Position numbers and translations under genes: made by a program
The notes under the pieces: model-generated
Told to the model about the DNA's origin: nothing
Seen by the model: only the letters and a program-made list of their open reading frames with translations
The model's database searches: none
Assembly: GCF_002797735.1 (NCBI RefSeq)
Contig: NZ_PGFG01000001.1
Coordinates: 2,522,001 to 2,586,000 of the forward strand
Reading direction: 5' to 3'
DNA: 64,000 bases
DNA from: Thermoflavifilum aggregans
GTDB lineage: Bacteria; Bacteroidota; Bacteroidia; Chitinophagales; Chitinophagaceae
Shown: positions 16,316 through 24,725 of the stretch, in pieces
Layout: each line of letters starts with the position of its first letter
How positions within the stretch are numbered: position 1 is the stretch's first letter

Positions 16316-18448
16316 TTAAGAAATTTTACTCCAGTTATTTTTTTTATAGTCCTGCTGGAGCCAGTTTTGCAAACATTGGTTTTCTGGCTGCATCAGCAAG
16401 GGATCCTGTTCCACCAGCCGCAGGGCTGCTTCCCGGGCCTGCATCAGCAGATCGGTATCCTTTACCACATCGGCCAGTTTAAATTCCATCACACCGCTTT
16501 GCCGGGTGCCTTCTATATCCCCCGGGCCTCTGAGCTGCAAATCTTTTTCGGCTATCAAAAAGCCATTATCGGTTTGGGTCATCACCCGGATCCGCTCCAT
16601 TGCTTCCTTCCCTATTTCGGGTGCCGTGAGCAAAATACAATAAGAAGCATGCTCACCGCGTCCTACTCTTCCCCGGAGCTGATGCAACTGGGAAAGGCCG
16701 AATTTTTCAGCGCTTTCAATGACCATGATGCTGGCATTGGGTACGTGCACACCCACTTCAATAACCGTGGTGGCAACCATAATATGAGTGATGCCCTGCA
16801 CAAAACGTTGCATGTTGGTATTTCTTACTTCAGGCGATTGCTGACCGTGCACCATGCTGATGCGAAACTCCGGCTCGGGAAAATAGGCTTTTACTTCTTC
16901 ATACCCGCGCATGAGGTTTTCGTAATCCAGCTTTTCTGATTCTTCTATCAAAGGATACACAATATAAGCCTGGCGCCCCTGGCGGATCTGCGATTTTACG
17001 AAATCCATTACCTGATGGCGCCTGTCGCTGGTCCGATGCACCGTCATAATTTTTTTTCTGCCCGGCGGCAGCTGATCGATCACGGAAACATCCAGATCGC
17101 CGTACACGGTCATAGCCAGGGTTCGCGGTATGGGTGTGGCGGTCATCACCAGCACGTGGGGAGGAATTTCACTTTTTTCCCAAAGCGCAGCCCGCTGAGC
17201 CACCCCAAACCGATGTTGTTCATCAATAACAGCCAGCCCCAGCCGGGCAAACTGCACTGTATCTTCAATCAGGGCATGGGTACCAATCAACAGTTGAATG
17301 CTCCCGCTAGCTATACCTTCCAGGATTTGCTTTCGCTGCTGTCCGCGGACATTGCCGGTAAGCAAAGCCACCTCCACAGGCAAACCCTCCAGAAGTTCTG
17401 TGATATGATGATAGTGCTGCTGGGCAAGAATTTCTGTGGGGGCCATCAGGCAGGCCTGAAAGCCGTTATCTATCGCCAGCAGCATAACCAGCAGGGCCAC
17501 AATGGTTTTGCCGCTACCCACATCGCCCTGGAGCAGCCGGTTCATCTGGTGACCGGAAAGCGTGTCGCGGCGGATTTCCCGGATTACCCGTTTCTGGGCT
17601 TCGGTAAGTGAAAAAGGCAGGCGGTTATACAAGCTGTTGAACAATTCACCTACCTGTTGAAATACCCAACCCTTCGACTCGTGATGATGTGTGTTGCGCA
17701 GCATGGCGATGCGCACCTGCGACAGAAAAAGCTCTTCAAATTTCAGGCGACGGCGCGCTGCTTCGACTTCCTGCCAGCTTCCGGGAAAATGAATTGCCCG
17801 GAAAGCCTTGCCACGATCCATAAGCTGGTAGGCCTCCCGCACAGTTGCAGGGATATTTTCCGGAATATCATTTTCCTGTATTTTTTCCCAGAAAGCTGCC
17901 ATGATACGGGCTATGCCCCGGCTGTTAAGTCCTCGTGCCCTGAGTTTTTCCGTAGAAGGATAAACCGGCTCAAAAGCCCATCCGGCCTGTGCTTGGTGCG
18001 GGTCGTTCAGCTCAGGATGAACAATCTGCGGAATACCGTTAAAAAAGGAAAGACGGCCAAACACCAGATAGGTTTTGCCGATGAGAAGGCTTTTTTTAAC
18101 CCAGTGCCAGCCATTAAACCATATCAGTTGCACAAATCCGGTGTCATCGTGCAATTCCGCCACCAACCGGGCTGTATTGCTCCATCGGGTGCCTTCCGTC
18201 TGATGAATCTGGGTGATCACACCTTTCACCTGGGTATACTCCTGGTCGGCCGTCAGCCTGGCAATGGGAGTAATTTCCGAACGGTCATAATACCGGTAAG
18301 GAAAAAGCATCAGCAAATCGCGGCCTGTGTAAATCCGGAGTTCTTTTTTCAACAACTCAGCCCGCTGGGGACCCACCCCTTTGATGTACTCCACCGGAAT
18401 ACTCCATATGGATGTTGCAGACGCCGGCATGGCCGATATATCAATCAA
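16316..18448 (-). CDS. recG: ATP-dependent DNA helicase RecG
   Basis: 710 residues, the usual length. An N-terminal helix-hairpin-like segment (IKGVGPQRAELLKKEL, about 22-37) leads into the wedge OB-fold (about 60-150). The superfamily 2 helicase core follows: motif I GDVGSGKT at 308-315, motif II DEQH at 409-412, motif III TATPIPRTLAMT, then RecG-specific DVSVIDQLPPGRKKI, ATTVIEVGVHVPNA and QLHQLRGRVGR in the second RecA-like lobe. RecG reverses stalled forks and processes branched DNA. The start is 20 bp after the citrate synthase stop, so the two may be co-transcribed. No missing motif was seen. Confidence 0.97.
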   Translation of the reverse strand: MIDISAMPASATSIWSIPVEYIKGVGPQRAELLKKELRIYTGRDLLMLFPYRYYDRSEITPIARLTADQEYTQVKGVITQIHQTEGTRWSNTARLVAELHDDTGFVQLIWFNGWHWVKKSLLIGKTYLVFGRLSFFNGIPQIVHPELNDPHQAQAGWAFEPVYPSTEKLRARGLNSRGIARIMAAFWEKIQENDIPENIPATVREAYQLMDRGKAFRAIHFPGSWQEVEAARRRLKFEELFLSQVRIAMLRNTHHHESKGWVFQQVGELFNSLYNRLPFSLTEAQKRVIREIRRDTLSGHQMNRLLQGDVGSGKTIVALLVMLLAIDNGFQACLMAPTEILAQQHYHHITELLEGLPVEVALLTGNVRGQQRKQILEGIASGSIQLLIGTHALIEDTVQFARLGLAVIDEQHRFGVAQRAALWEKSEIPPHVLVMTATPIPRTLAMTVYGDLDVSVIDQLPPGRKKIMTVHRTSDRRHQVMDFVKSQIRQGRQAYIVYPLIEESEKLDYENLMRGYEEVKAYFPEPEFRISMVHGQQSPEVRNTNMQRFVQGITHIMVATTVIEVGVHVPNASIMVIESAEKFGLSQLHQLRGRVGRGEHASYCILLTAPEIGKEAMERIRVMTQTDNGFLIAEKDLQLRGPGDIEGTRQSGVMEFKLADVVKDTDLLMQAREAALRLVEQDPLLMQPENQCLQNWLQQDYKKNNWSKIS

Positions 18449-18468
18449 AAAATTCCGGACAGCACGAA

Positions 18469-19824
18469 TCAGGATTCTTCACTGCCCGCATGTGTAGAAT
18501 GTTCCACCGACTGGAGTTGCCCTTTCACAAACTGCTCCAGCCATTCGGTGGTTACTGATTTGGGGCGCTCAATAGGCAGCCCCAATGCGCGATCCCAGCA
18601 AAGAGAGGCCAGCACACCCAAGGATCGGGAAACGCCGAACAAGACGGTATAAAATTCATATTCAACCAATCCGTAATGCTCCAGCAAGGCACCGGAATGT
18701 GCATCCACATTGGGCCAAGGATTTTTCACCTTACCGAGTTCCTGCAAAATGGGTGGCACTACTTCATAGATACGCCAGACCAAATTCACCAGTTCATCAT
18801 CGGGCAGATGTTTTTTGGCAAAATCCATCTGGGCCAGAAAACGAGGATCGGTTTGCCGCAGCACGGCGTGTCCATAACCCGGTATTACCTTGCCTTCGCT
18901 CAGGGTTCTGTGTACAAATGCTGCAATTTGTTCCTTACTGGGCAGACCTCCACCCAGTTCCTGCTGCATGTTTTTAATCCACTTGATGACTTCCTGATTG
19001 GCAAGCCCATGCAAAGGCCCGGCCAGGCCATTCATCCCGGCCGAAAAAGCCAGATAGGGATCACTCAGGGCTGATCCCACCAGATGTACGGTATGCGCGC
19101 TTACGTTACCTCCTTCATGATCGGCATGAATGGTCATGTACAGCCGCATCAGCTCATAGAAGCTTTCATCGTCATAACCCAGCATGTGGGCGAAATTGGC
19201 AGCCCAGTCAAGCGAATGATCCGGTTGTATATTGTCACCCCCCTTGTATTTGCGGCGATAGATATAAGCAGCAATACGAGGCAGACGGGCAATCAAATTC
19301 ATGGCATCTTCAAAAGTATAATCCCAGTAGTCGGCCTTCCCTATTTTACCCGAAGCATAAGCCTTGGCAAAACGGGATTCGGTTTGCATAGCCATGATGC
19401 CCACTGTGAACATCGTCATGGGATGTGTGGATAAGGGCAAAGCATCAATGGCATCAAACACATGATTGGGCACATGGGAGCGCCTTCCCCATGCATTCGA
19501 CATATCAACTGCATCCTGTTCAGTTGGCAATTCACCCAAAAGCATCAAATAAAATAATCCTTCCGGCAGGGGTTCATTCCCTCCGGGAGCTTTGGGCAAC
19601 TGTTTGCGCAGCTGCGGAATGGAATAACCCCGAAAACGGATGCCTTCATTGGGATCCAGCAAAGAAGTTTCCGTAACCAAACCAATCACGCCACGCATGC
19701 CCTGGTATACCTGCGATAAAGTAATCTCACCGATTTTGGTATGACCATATTCCTGCATCAATTTCTTGACGCGGGCTGCCTGCTCATCGGCTTTGGCCTT
19801 GAATTTTTCTTTTAATGTACTCAT
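18469..19824 (-). CDS. gltA: Citrate synthase, eukaryotic (mitochondrial) type
   Basis: 451 residues starting MSTLKEKFKAKADEQ at 19824. A longer open frame to 20055 runs into the neighbouring permease gene and is rejected. It condenses acetyl-CoA and oxaloacetate in the TCA cycle. The sequence follows mitochondrial citrate synthase rather than the short bacterial form: EGIRFRGYSIP, TIHADHEGGNVSAHT, GLAGPLHGLANQEV (catalytic His), PGYGHAVLRQTDPR (catalytic His), NPWPNVDAHSGALL (catalytic Asp) and YTVLFGVSRSLGVLA. This type is known in some Bacteroidota. A TAAATTTG box lies about 90 bp upstream of the start. recG follows after 20 bp. Confidence 0.96.
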   Translation of the reverse strand: MSTLKEKFKAKADEQAARVKKLMQEYGHTKIGEITLSQVYQGMRGVIGLVTETSLLDPNEGIRFRGYSIPQLRKQLPKAPGGNEPLPEGLFYLMLLGELPTEQDAVDMSNAWGRRSHVPNHVFDAIDALPLSTHPMTMFTVGIMAMQTESRFAKAYASGKIGKADYWDYTFEDAMNLIARLPRIAAYIYRRKYKGGDNIQPDHSLDWAANFAHMLGYDDESFYELMRLYMTIHADHEGGNVSAHTVHLVGSALSDPYLAFSAGMNGLAGPLHGLANQEVIKWIKNMQQELGGGLPSKEQIAAFVHRTLSEGKVIPGYGHAVLRQTDPRFLAQMDFAKKHLPDDELVNLVWRIYEVVPPILQELGKVKNPWPNVDAHSGALLEHYGLVEYEFYTVLFGVSRSLGVLASLCWDRALGLPIERPKSVTTEWLEQFVKGQLQSVEHSTHAGSEES

Positions 19825-19914
19825 ACTACCAGTTTTATTGCTGAATAAACAATCATGTTCCCCGGACGGATTGTTTGACAACAGACAACGGGAAAGCAAT
19901 GTTTCTAAATTGTA

Positions 19915-19922
19915 CAAATTTA
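19915..19922 (-). promoter_or_regulatory. Candidate promoter -7 box for citrate synthase
   Basis: Read on the minus strand this is TAAATTTG, a perfect match to the Bacteroidota -7 consensus TAnnTTTG, about 90 bp upstream of the citrate synthase ATG. A TTG lies upstream at 19941-19939, but the 16-bp spacing is shorter than the usual 19-21 bp, so the -33 element is uncertain. Confidence 0.45.
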
Positions 19923-20002
19923 GGGATTTAATGGCAGGCAACAGGCGAACTGATGAAAGATGATTGGCATTCTGCCATGGATTCAGGAGGATGAATATCT
20001 GA

Positions 20003-21082
20003 TCATTTGGGCGCGCGGCGCAACAGCGCAAATGCAACGGCTCCAAACAGTACATTGGGCAGCCATACCGCTACGAAAGGCGAAAGGTTGCCTTTGATAG
20101 AAAACGTATAGGAAAACTGCAATACCACGATATAGGCCGAACCAATCACAATTCCAATAGCCAGGTGCAAGCCGCTGCCTCCCCTCACCTTCCGGCTCGC
20201 AATGGCCATTCCAATCAAGGTAAGAATCACAACCGCTACCGCTGATGCATCCCGGCGATATTTTTCCACATACAGCGCATTGATGCCCTCACTTCCGCGC
20301 AATTTTTCACGGGCAATATAGGCGTTCAGCTCAGGTGTGGTAAGGGTTTCAGTAATATTGCTGCGCTGAATGAGATCTTCAGGTGATAACGGTATCTTCA
20401 GGTTGGTATCTGCCAGCTGCCGGGCTGTTTCCTGCAAACCATTAAACGTGCGGACGACACAAGGCCCGGTATTCCAGGTTTTATGCGTGGAGTCCCAGCG
20501 TACGTTCTGCGCTTCCAGCCGGTAATACAAGTCCTGGTTGCGGATTTTTTCCAGCTTAAACCCTGAAGCATATTTGTAAATCGGATCGTACACATACATC
20601 GTCACGTAGGTGAAACTATCGATGCGCAGGTGTACATTGCTGATCTGCTTGCTTTCATCCACATCATTCACATATTTATCTTCAAAGGCATCTCTTATCC
20701 TGTCAGCATGCGGAACCACCCATCGGTTGCCAGCCCAGAGCAATACACATAACAACACACCTCCCACCCAGTAAGCACGAAGCATGCGGCGAAAACTGAT
20801 GCCCGCACTTAGCATGGCAATGATTTCAGAACGATAAGCCAGTCTGGAAGTGAAAAAAATAACTGCAATAAATACAAACAAAGGAAACAGCAAAGCTGCA
20901 ATGTGCGGGATAAATCCAATGTAATATTCAAAAATTATCTGCTTTACAGAAAGATGGCTCTTCACAAAATCATCCAGCTTCTCGGAAATATCAATTACCA
21001 CGGTAATAACAATCAAAATACCAATGGCATAAAAAAATGTTCCTAGAAATTTACGCAGAATGTACCAGTCGAGTTTCCGCAT
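20003..21082 (-). CDS. LptF/LptG family lipopolysaccharide export permease
   Basis: 359 residues from the ATG at 21082; the open frame to 21103 starts with TTG and is rejected. It has the family layout: two or three N-terminal membrane helices starting MRKLDWYILRKFLGTFFYAI, the SEKLDDFVK segment, helices around PHIAALLFPLFVFIAVIFF, the RLAYRSEIIAMLSAGISFRRML coupling region, a large periplasmic beta-jellyroll (about 110-250) and three C-terminal helices (VVILTLIGMAIASRKVRGG onward). LptF and LptG form the membrane part of the LptB2FG ABC exporter that pulls LPS from the inner membrane. A second family member is encoded at 26560-28011, and the two probably form the heterodimer; which is F and which is G is not settled. 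Confidence 0.9.
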   Translation of the reverse strand: MRKLDWYILRKFLGTFFYAIGILIVITVVIDISEKLDDFVKSHLSVKQIIFEYYIGFIPHIAALLFPLFVFIAVIFFTSRLAYRSEIIAMLSAGISFRRMLRAYWVGGVLLCVLLWAGNRWVVPHADRIRDAFEDKYVNDVDESKQISNVHLRIDSFTYVTMYVYDPIYKYASGFKLEKIRNQDLYYRLEAQNVRWDSTHKTWNTGPCVVRTFNGLQETARQLADTNLKIPLSPEDLIQRSNITETLTTPELNAYIAREKLRGSEGINALYVEKYRRDASAVAVVILTLIGMAIASRKVRGGSGLHLAIGIVIGSAYIVVLQFSYTFSIKGNLSPFVAVWLPNVLFGAVAFALLRRAPK

Positions 21083-21111
21083 ATGAAATATCCATTGGCG
21101 CAATGAACCAG

Positions 21112-21119
21112 CAAAGATA
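21112..21119 (-). promoter_or_regulatory. Candidate promoter -7 box for the LptF/G permease at 20003-21082
   Basis: The minus-strand sequence TATCTTTG is a perfect TAnnTTTG match, 29 bp upstream of the chosen ATG at 21082. It also argues against the TTG start at 21103, which would sit almost at the transcription start. No clear TTG is present at the -33 position. Confidence 0.5.
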
Positions 21120-21202
21120 ATGTTTTGTACATCGGCACGGGTATCTGTGTGCAGAAGCTGTTGCGATTTTGCATTATTTTAGCTGCCGGTAAACAACGTT
21201 GC

Positions 21203-22744
21203 ATGCGCTTTTCTGCAAAACCATATGCAGGCTCCATTGCTTTGCTGATTTTTATCACCACACTTTTGCATCTCATTCTTGCTTTTATATTGCCGCTGGG
21301 AAACGATGAAGTGTACTACTGGACTTATGCCCTGCATCCGGCATGGAGTTATTTTGATCATCCGCCCATGGTGGGTTGGTTGATATGGCTTACCACGATA
21401 GGTACACATCTGCATCAGGAATTGTTTGTGCGACTGGGTGCTGTGCTGTGTTCAGCCCTCACGATGTATGTAGTATATGATACCGGGCGCATGATACGCA
21501 ATGAACGTACCGGATGGATAGCTGCTATATGCTACGCATGTGCTTTGTACAGCAGCATCCTGGCGGGCGTATTTATGCTGCCTGATTCGCCGCAGATCCT
21601 CTTCTGGTGGCTGGCATTGCGAAGTCTGTTGCGCATTGCAAATGAGGATGCCGATAAACCACTTGCATGGCTGGCTTTCGGAATATGGACAGGCCTGGCT
21701 ACACTGAGCAAGATTCATGGAATTTTTCTTTGGATGGGAGCTGCCCTGTATCTGCTGCTGTTTCGACGGAAAACGCTGAAGAATCCGTATGTATACATTG
21801 CTGCAGGTATTACCCTCATTTGTATCATACCCATCCTGATCTGGAATATACAACATCATTTCATCACCTATGCCTATCACAGCCAGCGGGTAGATGTAGC
21901 ACAATCGCATATACATCTAAATTATTTTGTAACGGAAATATTAGGCGAATGTTTTTACCATCACCCATTGCTTTATATACTAACCTGGATTTGCCTGATA
22001 CAGGTTTTCCGGAAAAAATTTCATGCTCTTACACCACAAACCATCCGCATATTGCTTTGCTGCAGCTTACCGCTGATTGGTATTTTGCTTGGCATATCTC
22101 TTTTTCGCAGCATTTTACCGCACTGGAGTGGACCGGCATACAGCAGTTTGCTTTTGCTAGTAGCTGTTTACATAGATACACGCAATGTATCACAGAAAAA
22201 ATTTCCTGTGGTGATAAGATGGGTGATGGGCATATTCCTGATTATCATTCTCGGAGGGTGCTGGATAATTATGGATTATCCCGGCACGTTCGGTAGCCAT
22301 GATCCGATGGAATACGGATCCGGAGATTTTACACTTGATATGTACGGGTGGCGCAAAATCGGTCAGCAGTTTCAGCAGGTTTATCAGCACGACGTACAAG
22401 CAGGACTTATGCCCAAAGATGCTTTTATCGTTGCCAGTAAATGGTTCCCTCTGGCACATGAACAATTCTACATCAGCTATTATACACGTCAGCCTGTGCA
22501 GGGAATAGGAGCTGTGGATGATTTACATGAATATGCCATCTGGCGTCCGCAAGCACGCCAGCTTCAGCCCGGAGATGATGCTTATTGCATCGTACCATCC
22601 AATTACTTTACTGACGTAGATGCACATTTTAGTATGTGGTTTCAGAAAATTGATACGCCAATGATAATCCAGCAATATCGGAGTGGAAAGCTTGCCAGAA
22701 AGTTTTTTATCTATCGGTTGCATCATTTCCAGCCACATGATTAA
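21203..22744 (+). CDS. Membrane glycosyltransferase, ArnT/PMT-like (GT39/GT83 group)
   Basis: 513 residues from the ATG at 21203. The frame is open from 21125, but a TATTTTAG promoter-like box at about 21177-21184 lies inside that extension. About 10-11 membrane helices are visible. The first periplasmic loop carries GNDEVYYWTYALHPAWSYFDHPP, with the acidic DE pair that is the catalytic and metal site of GT-C enzymes such as ArnT. A soluble periplasmic C-terminal part follows residue 370 (GSHDPMEYGSGDFTLDMYGW). Family members transfer a sugar from a polyprenyl-phosphate donor to lipid A or protein outside the cytoplasmic membrane. The acceptor is unknown. A PAP2 phosphatase gene follows. Confidence 0.82.
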   Translation: MRFSAKPYAGSIALLIFITTLLHLILAFILPLGNDEVYYWTYALHPAWSYFDHPPMVGWLIWLTTIGTHLHQELFVRLGAVLCSALTMYVVYDTGRMIRNERTGWIAAICYACALYSSILAGVFMLPDSPQILFWWLALRSLLRIANEDADKPLAWLAFGIWTGLATLSKIHGIFLWMGAALYLLLFRRKTLKNPYVYIAAGITLICIIPILIWNIQHHFITYAYHSQRVDVAQSHIHLNYFVTEILGECFYHHPLLYILTWICLIQVFRKKFHALTPQTIRILLCCSLPLIGILLGISLFRSILPHWSGPAYSSLLLLVAVYIDTRNVSQKKFPVVIRWVMGIFLIIILGGCWIIMDYPGTFGSHDPMEYGSGDFTLDMYGWRKIGQQFQQVYQHDVQAGLMPKDAFIVASKWFPLAHEQFYISYYTRQPVQGIGAVDDLHEYAIWRPQARQLQPGDDAYCIVPSNYFTDVDAHFSMWFQKIDTPMIIQQYRSGKLARKFFIYRLHHFQPHD

Positions 22745-22860
22745 CCAAAAATTAATTTTTTTCCAATTGTTTTCAGCATCTTTTTCGAAATTGGCTTCGA
22801 TTATTGATTACAATTTGCGATTTGGGGATTTAAAAGAAAAAAATTATTTTTAAATGAAAC

Positions 22861-23502
22861 ATGAAGCGGCATATGATTCTCTGTGTGATTAAAAATTTTA
22901 TGTTTGATTTTCAGCATTGGGACATTCATCTTTTGGAGAAATTAAACATTCATCATGCTCCTGTATGGGATGCATCCATGAATGTAGTCACGTATTCAGC
23001 AGCTTATGTGAGCATACTCATTCCCTTGATATGCATATTCATTGCTTTCCGGCAGAAAGATGCCTTTTTGCGGATAAAAGCCTGGTTTGTAATATCGTGT
23101 CTGGCAACAGCCAGTTTATTTTCCTGGGGTATTAAGAACACGATAGAACGGCCAAGGCCCTGGCACATGTATGCATTCATTGAAAAAAAGACTAGCGGAG
23201 GAGGATGGTCATTTCCTTCCGGTCATACCACCGGCGCTTTTGCTGTAGCATTTTCCATGAGTATTGCCTTTCGCAGAAAACGCTGGATGATGCCTGTGTT
23301 GCTGGGATGGGCCTCTGTGGTAGGCTATTCCCGCATGGATCTGGGCGTGCATTATCCATCGGATGTACTGGGTGGCATTCTCACGGCTGCGCTTGCTGTG
23401 GGATTGAATTATGTTTTTTTCAAAAAAGCATTTCAGCGATATCGAGATGGTATGTGGAAATATAATATCGTAAAATCTGATCCACCGGAGTTACAATCTT
23501 GA
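22861..23502 (+). CDS. PAP2 family lipid phosphatase
   Basis: 213 residues; the ATG at 22900 (MFDFQHWDIHLLEKLN) is an equally good start. The three motifs of the acid phosphatase/vanadium haloperoxidase fold are present: KNTIERPRP (motif 1, KxxxxxxRP), PSGHTTGAF (motif 2) and SRMDLGVHYPSDVLGG (motif 3, with catalytic His). About five membrane helices alternate with these. Members dephosphorylate undecaprenyl pyrophosphate, phosphatidylglycerophosphate or lipid A. In mycobacteria a PAP2 protein (Rv3807c) has been proposed to dephosphorylate decaprenylphosphoryl-5-phosphoribose, so a link to the arabinose cluster 18 kb away is possible but unproven. The 3' end overlaps the convergent tgt gene by 12 bp. 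Confidence 0.92.
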   Translation: MKRHMILCVIKNFMFDFQHWDIHLLEKLNIHHAPVWDASMNVVTYSAAYVSILIPLICIFIAFRQKDAFLRIKAWFVISCLATASLFSWGIKNTIERPRPWHMYAFIEKKTSGGGWSFPSGHTTGAFAVAFSMSIAFRRKRWMMPVLLGWASVVGYSRMDLGVHYPSDVLGGILTAALAVGLNYVFFKKAFQRYRDGMWKYNIVKSDPPELQS

Positions 23503-24624
23503 TTTCAAACGGGGAATGATTTCATTTTTCCATGAAAGAAAATCGCCCTGCAGGATATGTTTGCGGGCTTCCCTTACCAATTGCAGGTAAAAGCTGAGAT
23601 TATGCAAGGTAGCAATCTGCAAACCTGATATTTCATTGGATACAAACAGATGACGCAGATAAGCTTTTGAATAATACGTGCTCACGGGACCTGTGGTATA
23701 TTCATCAATCACTGAAAAATCAGTTGCCCATTTTTTATTGCGGATATTGATGATACCTTGCCAGGTAAACAACATACCATTGCGTCCGTTGCGGGTGGGC
23801 ATCACACAATCAAACATATCCACACCCAGGGCAATGCTTTCCAGAATATTCCACGGTGTACCCACACCCATCAGATAACGAGGCTTGCCGGTAGGTAAAA
23901 TTTCATTCACCAATGCCGTCATTTCGTACATCATTTGTTCCGGTTCGCCCACGCTTAAGCCGCCAATAGCGTAACCTGCCGTTTCTTTTGCTGCAATATA
24001 TTCGGCTGAAGCCCTGCGCAGATCGGCATATACACTTCCCTGCACAATCGGGAATAAAGTCTGGGAATAACCATATAAACCCTGTTCCTGAAAACAAGCC
24101 AGGCAGACATCGAGCCAGCGATGGGTAAGCTGCAGGGATGCGCGGGCATAGGCATGTGTGCAAGGATAAGGCGTACATTCATCAAAGGCCATCACAATAT
24201 CGGCTCCGATCCGCCGCTGAATTTCCATCACACGCTGGGGTGAAAAAAAATGTTTTGAACCATCAATATGCGACTGAAACCACACACCTTCTTCCGTAAT
24301 CTTTCTGATTTTGGCCAGAGAAAACACCTGATAACCTCCGCTATCGGTAAGCAAAGCTCCATTCCAATGCATAAACCGATGCAGGCCTCCCGCTTGCTGG
24401 AGTACATCTGTACCCGGCCGTAAATACAAATGATAAGTGTTGCCTAAAATAATGGGCGCCTGCAAATCCTGATCGAGCTGTTGCTGCAAAAGTGTCTTCA
24501 CCGCACCGGCAGTACCTACCGGCATAAAAATGGGTGTTTCAATCATCCCATGATCTGTAGTGATGCATCCCGCCCGTGCCCGGGTATGCACATCTTCCTG
24601 CACAATATGAAAACCAATAGCCAT
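23491..24624 (-). CDS. tgt: tRNA-guanine(34) transglycosylase (queuine/preQ1 tRNA-ribosyltransferase)
   Basis: 377 residues from the ATG at 24624; the extra four residues upstream would need a TTG start inside the promoter box. It exchanges guanine-34 for preQ1 in tRNAs with GUN anticodons, the first tRNA step of queuosine synthesis. Motifs are TPIFMPVGTAGAVK, LGNTYHLYLRPG, LLTDSGGYQVFSL (catalytic Asp), AFDECTPYP, GYAIGGLSVGEP and YLMGVGTPWNILE, then DMFDCVMPTRNGRNG with the nucleophilic aspartate. The usual four-residue zinc site (CxCxxC...H) is absent from this C-terminus: the region after the nucleophile reads LFTWQGIINIRNKKWATDFS and no CxCxxC is seen, although a His occurs in TLHNLSFYL. 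This is worth checking. Confidence 0.95.
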   Translation of the reverse strand: MAIGFHIVQEDVHTRARAGCITTDHGMIETPIFMPVGTAGAVKTLLQQQLDQDLQAPIILGNTYHLYLRPGTDVLQQAGGLHRFMHWNGALLTDSGGYQVFSLAKIRKITEEGVWFQSHIDGSKHFFSPQRVMEIQRRIGADIVMAFDECTPYPCTHAYARASLQLTHRWLDVCLACFQEQGLYGYSQTLFPIVQGSVYADLRRASAEYIAAKETAGYAIGGLSVGEPEQMMYEMTALVNEILPTGKPRYLMGVGTPWNILESIALGVDMFDCVMPTRNGRNGMLFTWQGIINIRNKKWATDFSVIDEYTTGPVSTYYSKAYLRHLFVSNEISGLQIATLHNLSFYLQLVREARKHILQGDFLSWKNEIIPRLKSRL

Positions 24625-24633
24625 AAACGGCTG

Positions 24634-24641
24634 CAAAGTTA
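24634..24641 (-). promoter_or_regulatory. Candidate promoter -7 box immediately upstream of tgt
   Basis: The minus-strand sequence TAACTTTG matches TAnnTTTG and ends only 9 bases before the tgt ATG at 24624. Transcription starting at the usual distance would give a leaderless or nearly leaderless mRNA. No TTG is seen at -33. Confidence 0.45.
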
Positions 24642-24688
24642 TCCGGAATTTACTGTAGATGCTTTTATTTACAGATGCATAAATTTAG

Positions 24689-24696
24689 TAGGTTTG
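24689..24696 (+). promoter_or_regulatory. Candidate promoter -7 box for glycosyltransferase/rsmG operon
   Basis: TAGGTTTG is a perfect TAnnTTTG match 29 bp before the ATG at 24726. It sits inside an upstream in-frame extension (from 24675), which supports the later start. A T-rich stretch at 24663-24666 could serve weakly as the -33 element. Confidence 0.5.
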
Positions 24697-24725
24697 CATC
24701 CGCTCTTGAGCGACTGTTGCCTGAT

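Noticed and set aside
19825-20055. N-terminal extension of citrate synthase to 20055
   Set aside because: The extra 77 residues have no family similarity, overlap the end of the LptF/G gene and contain the likely promoter box.
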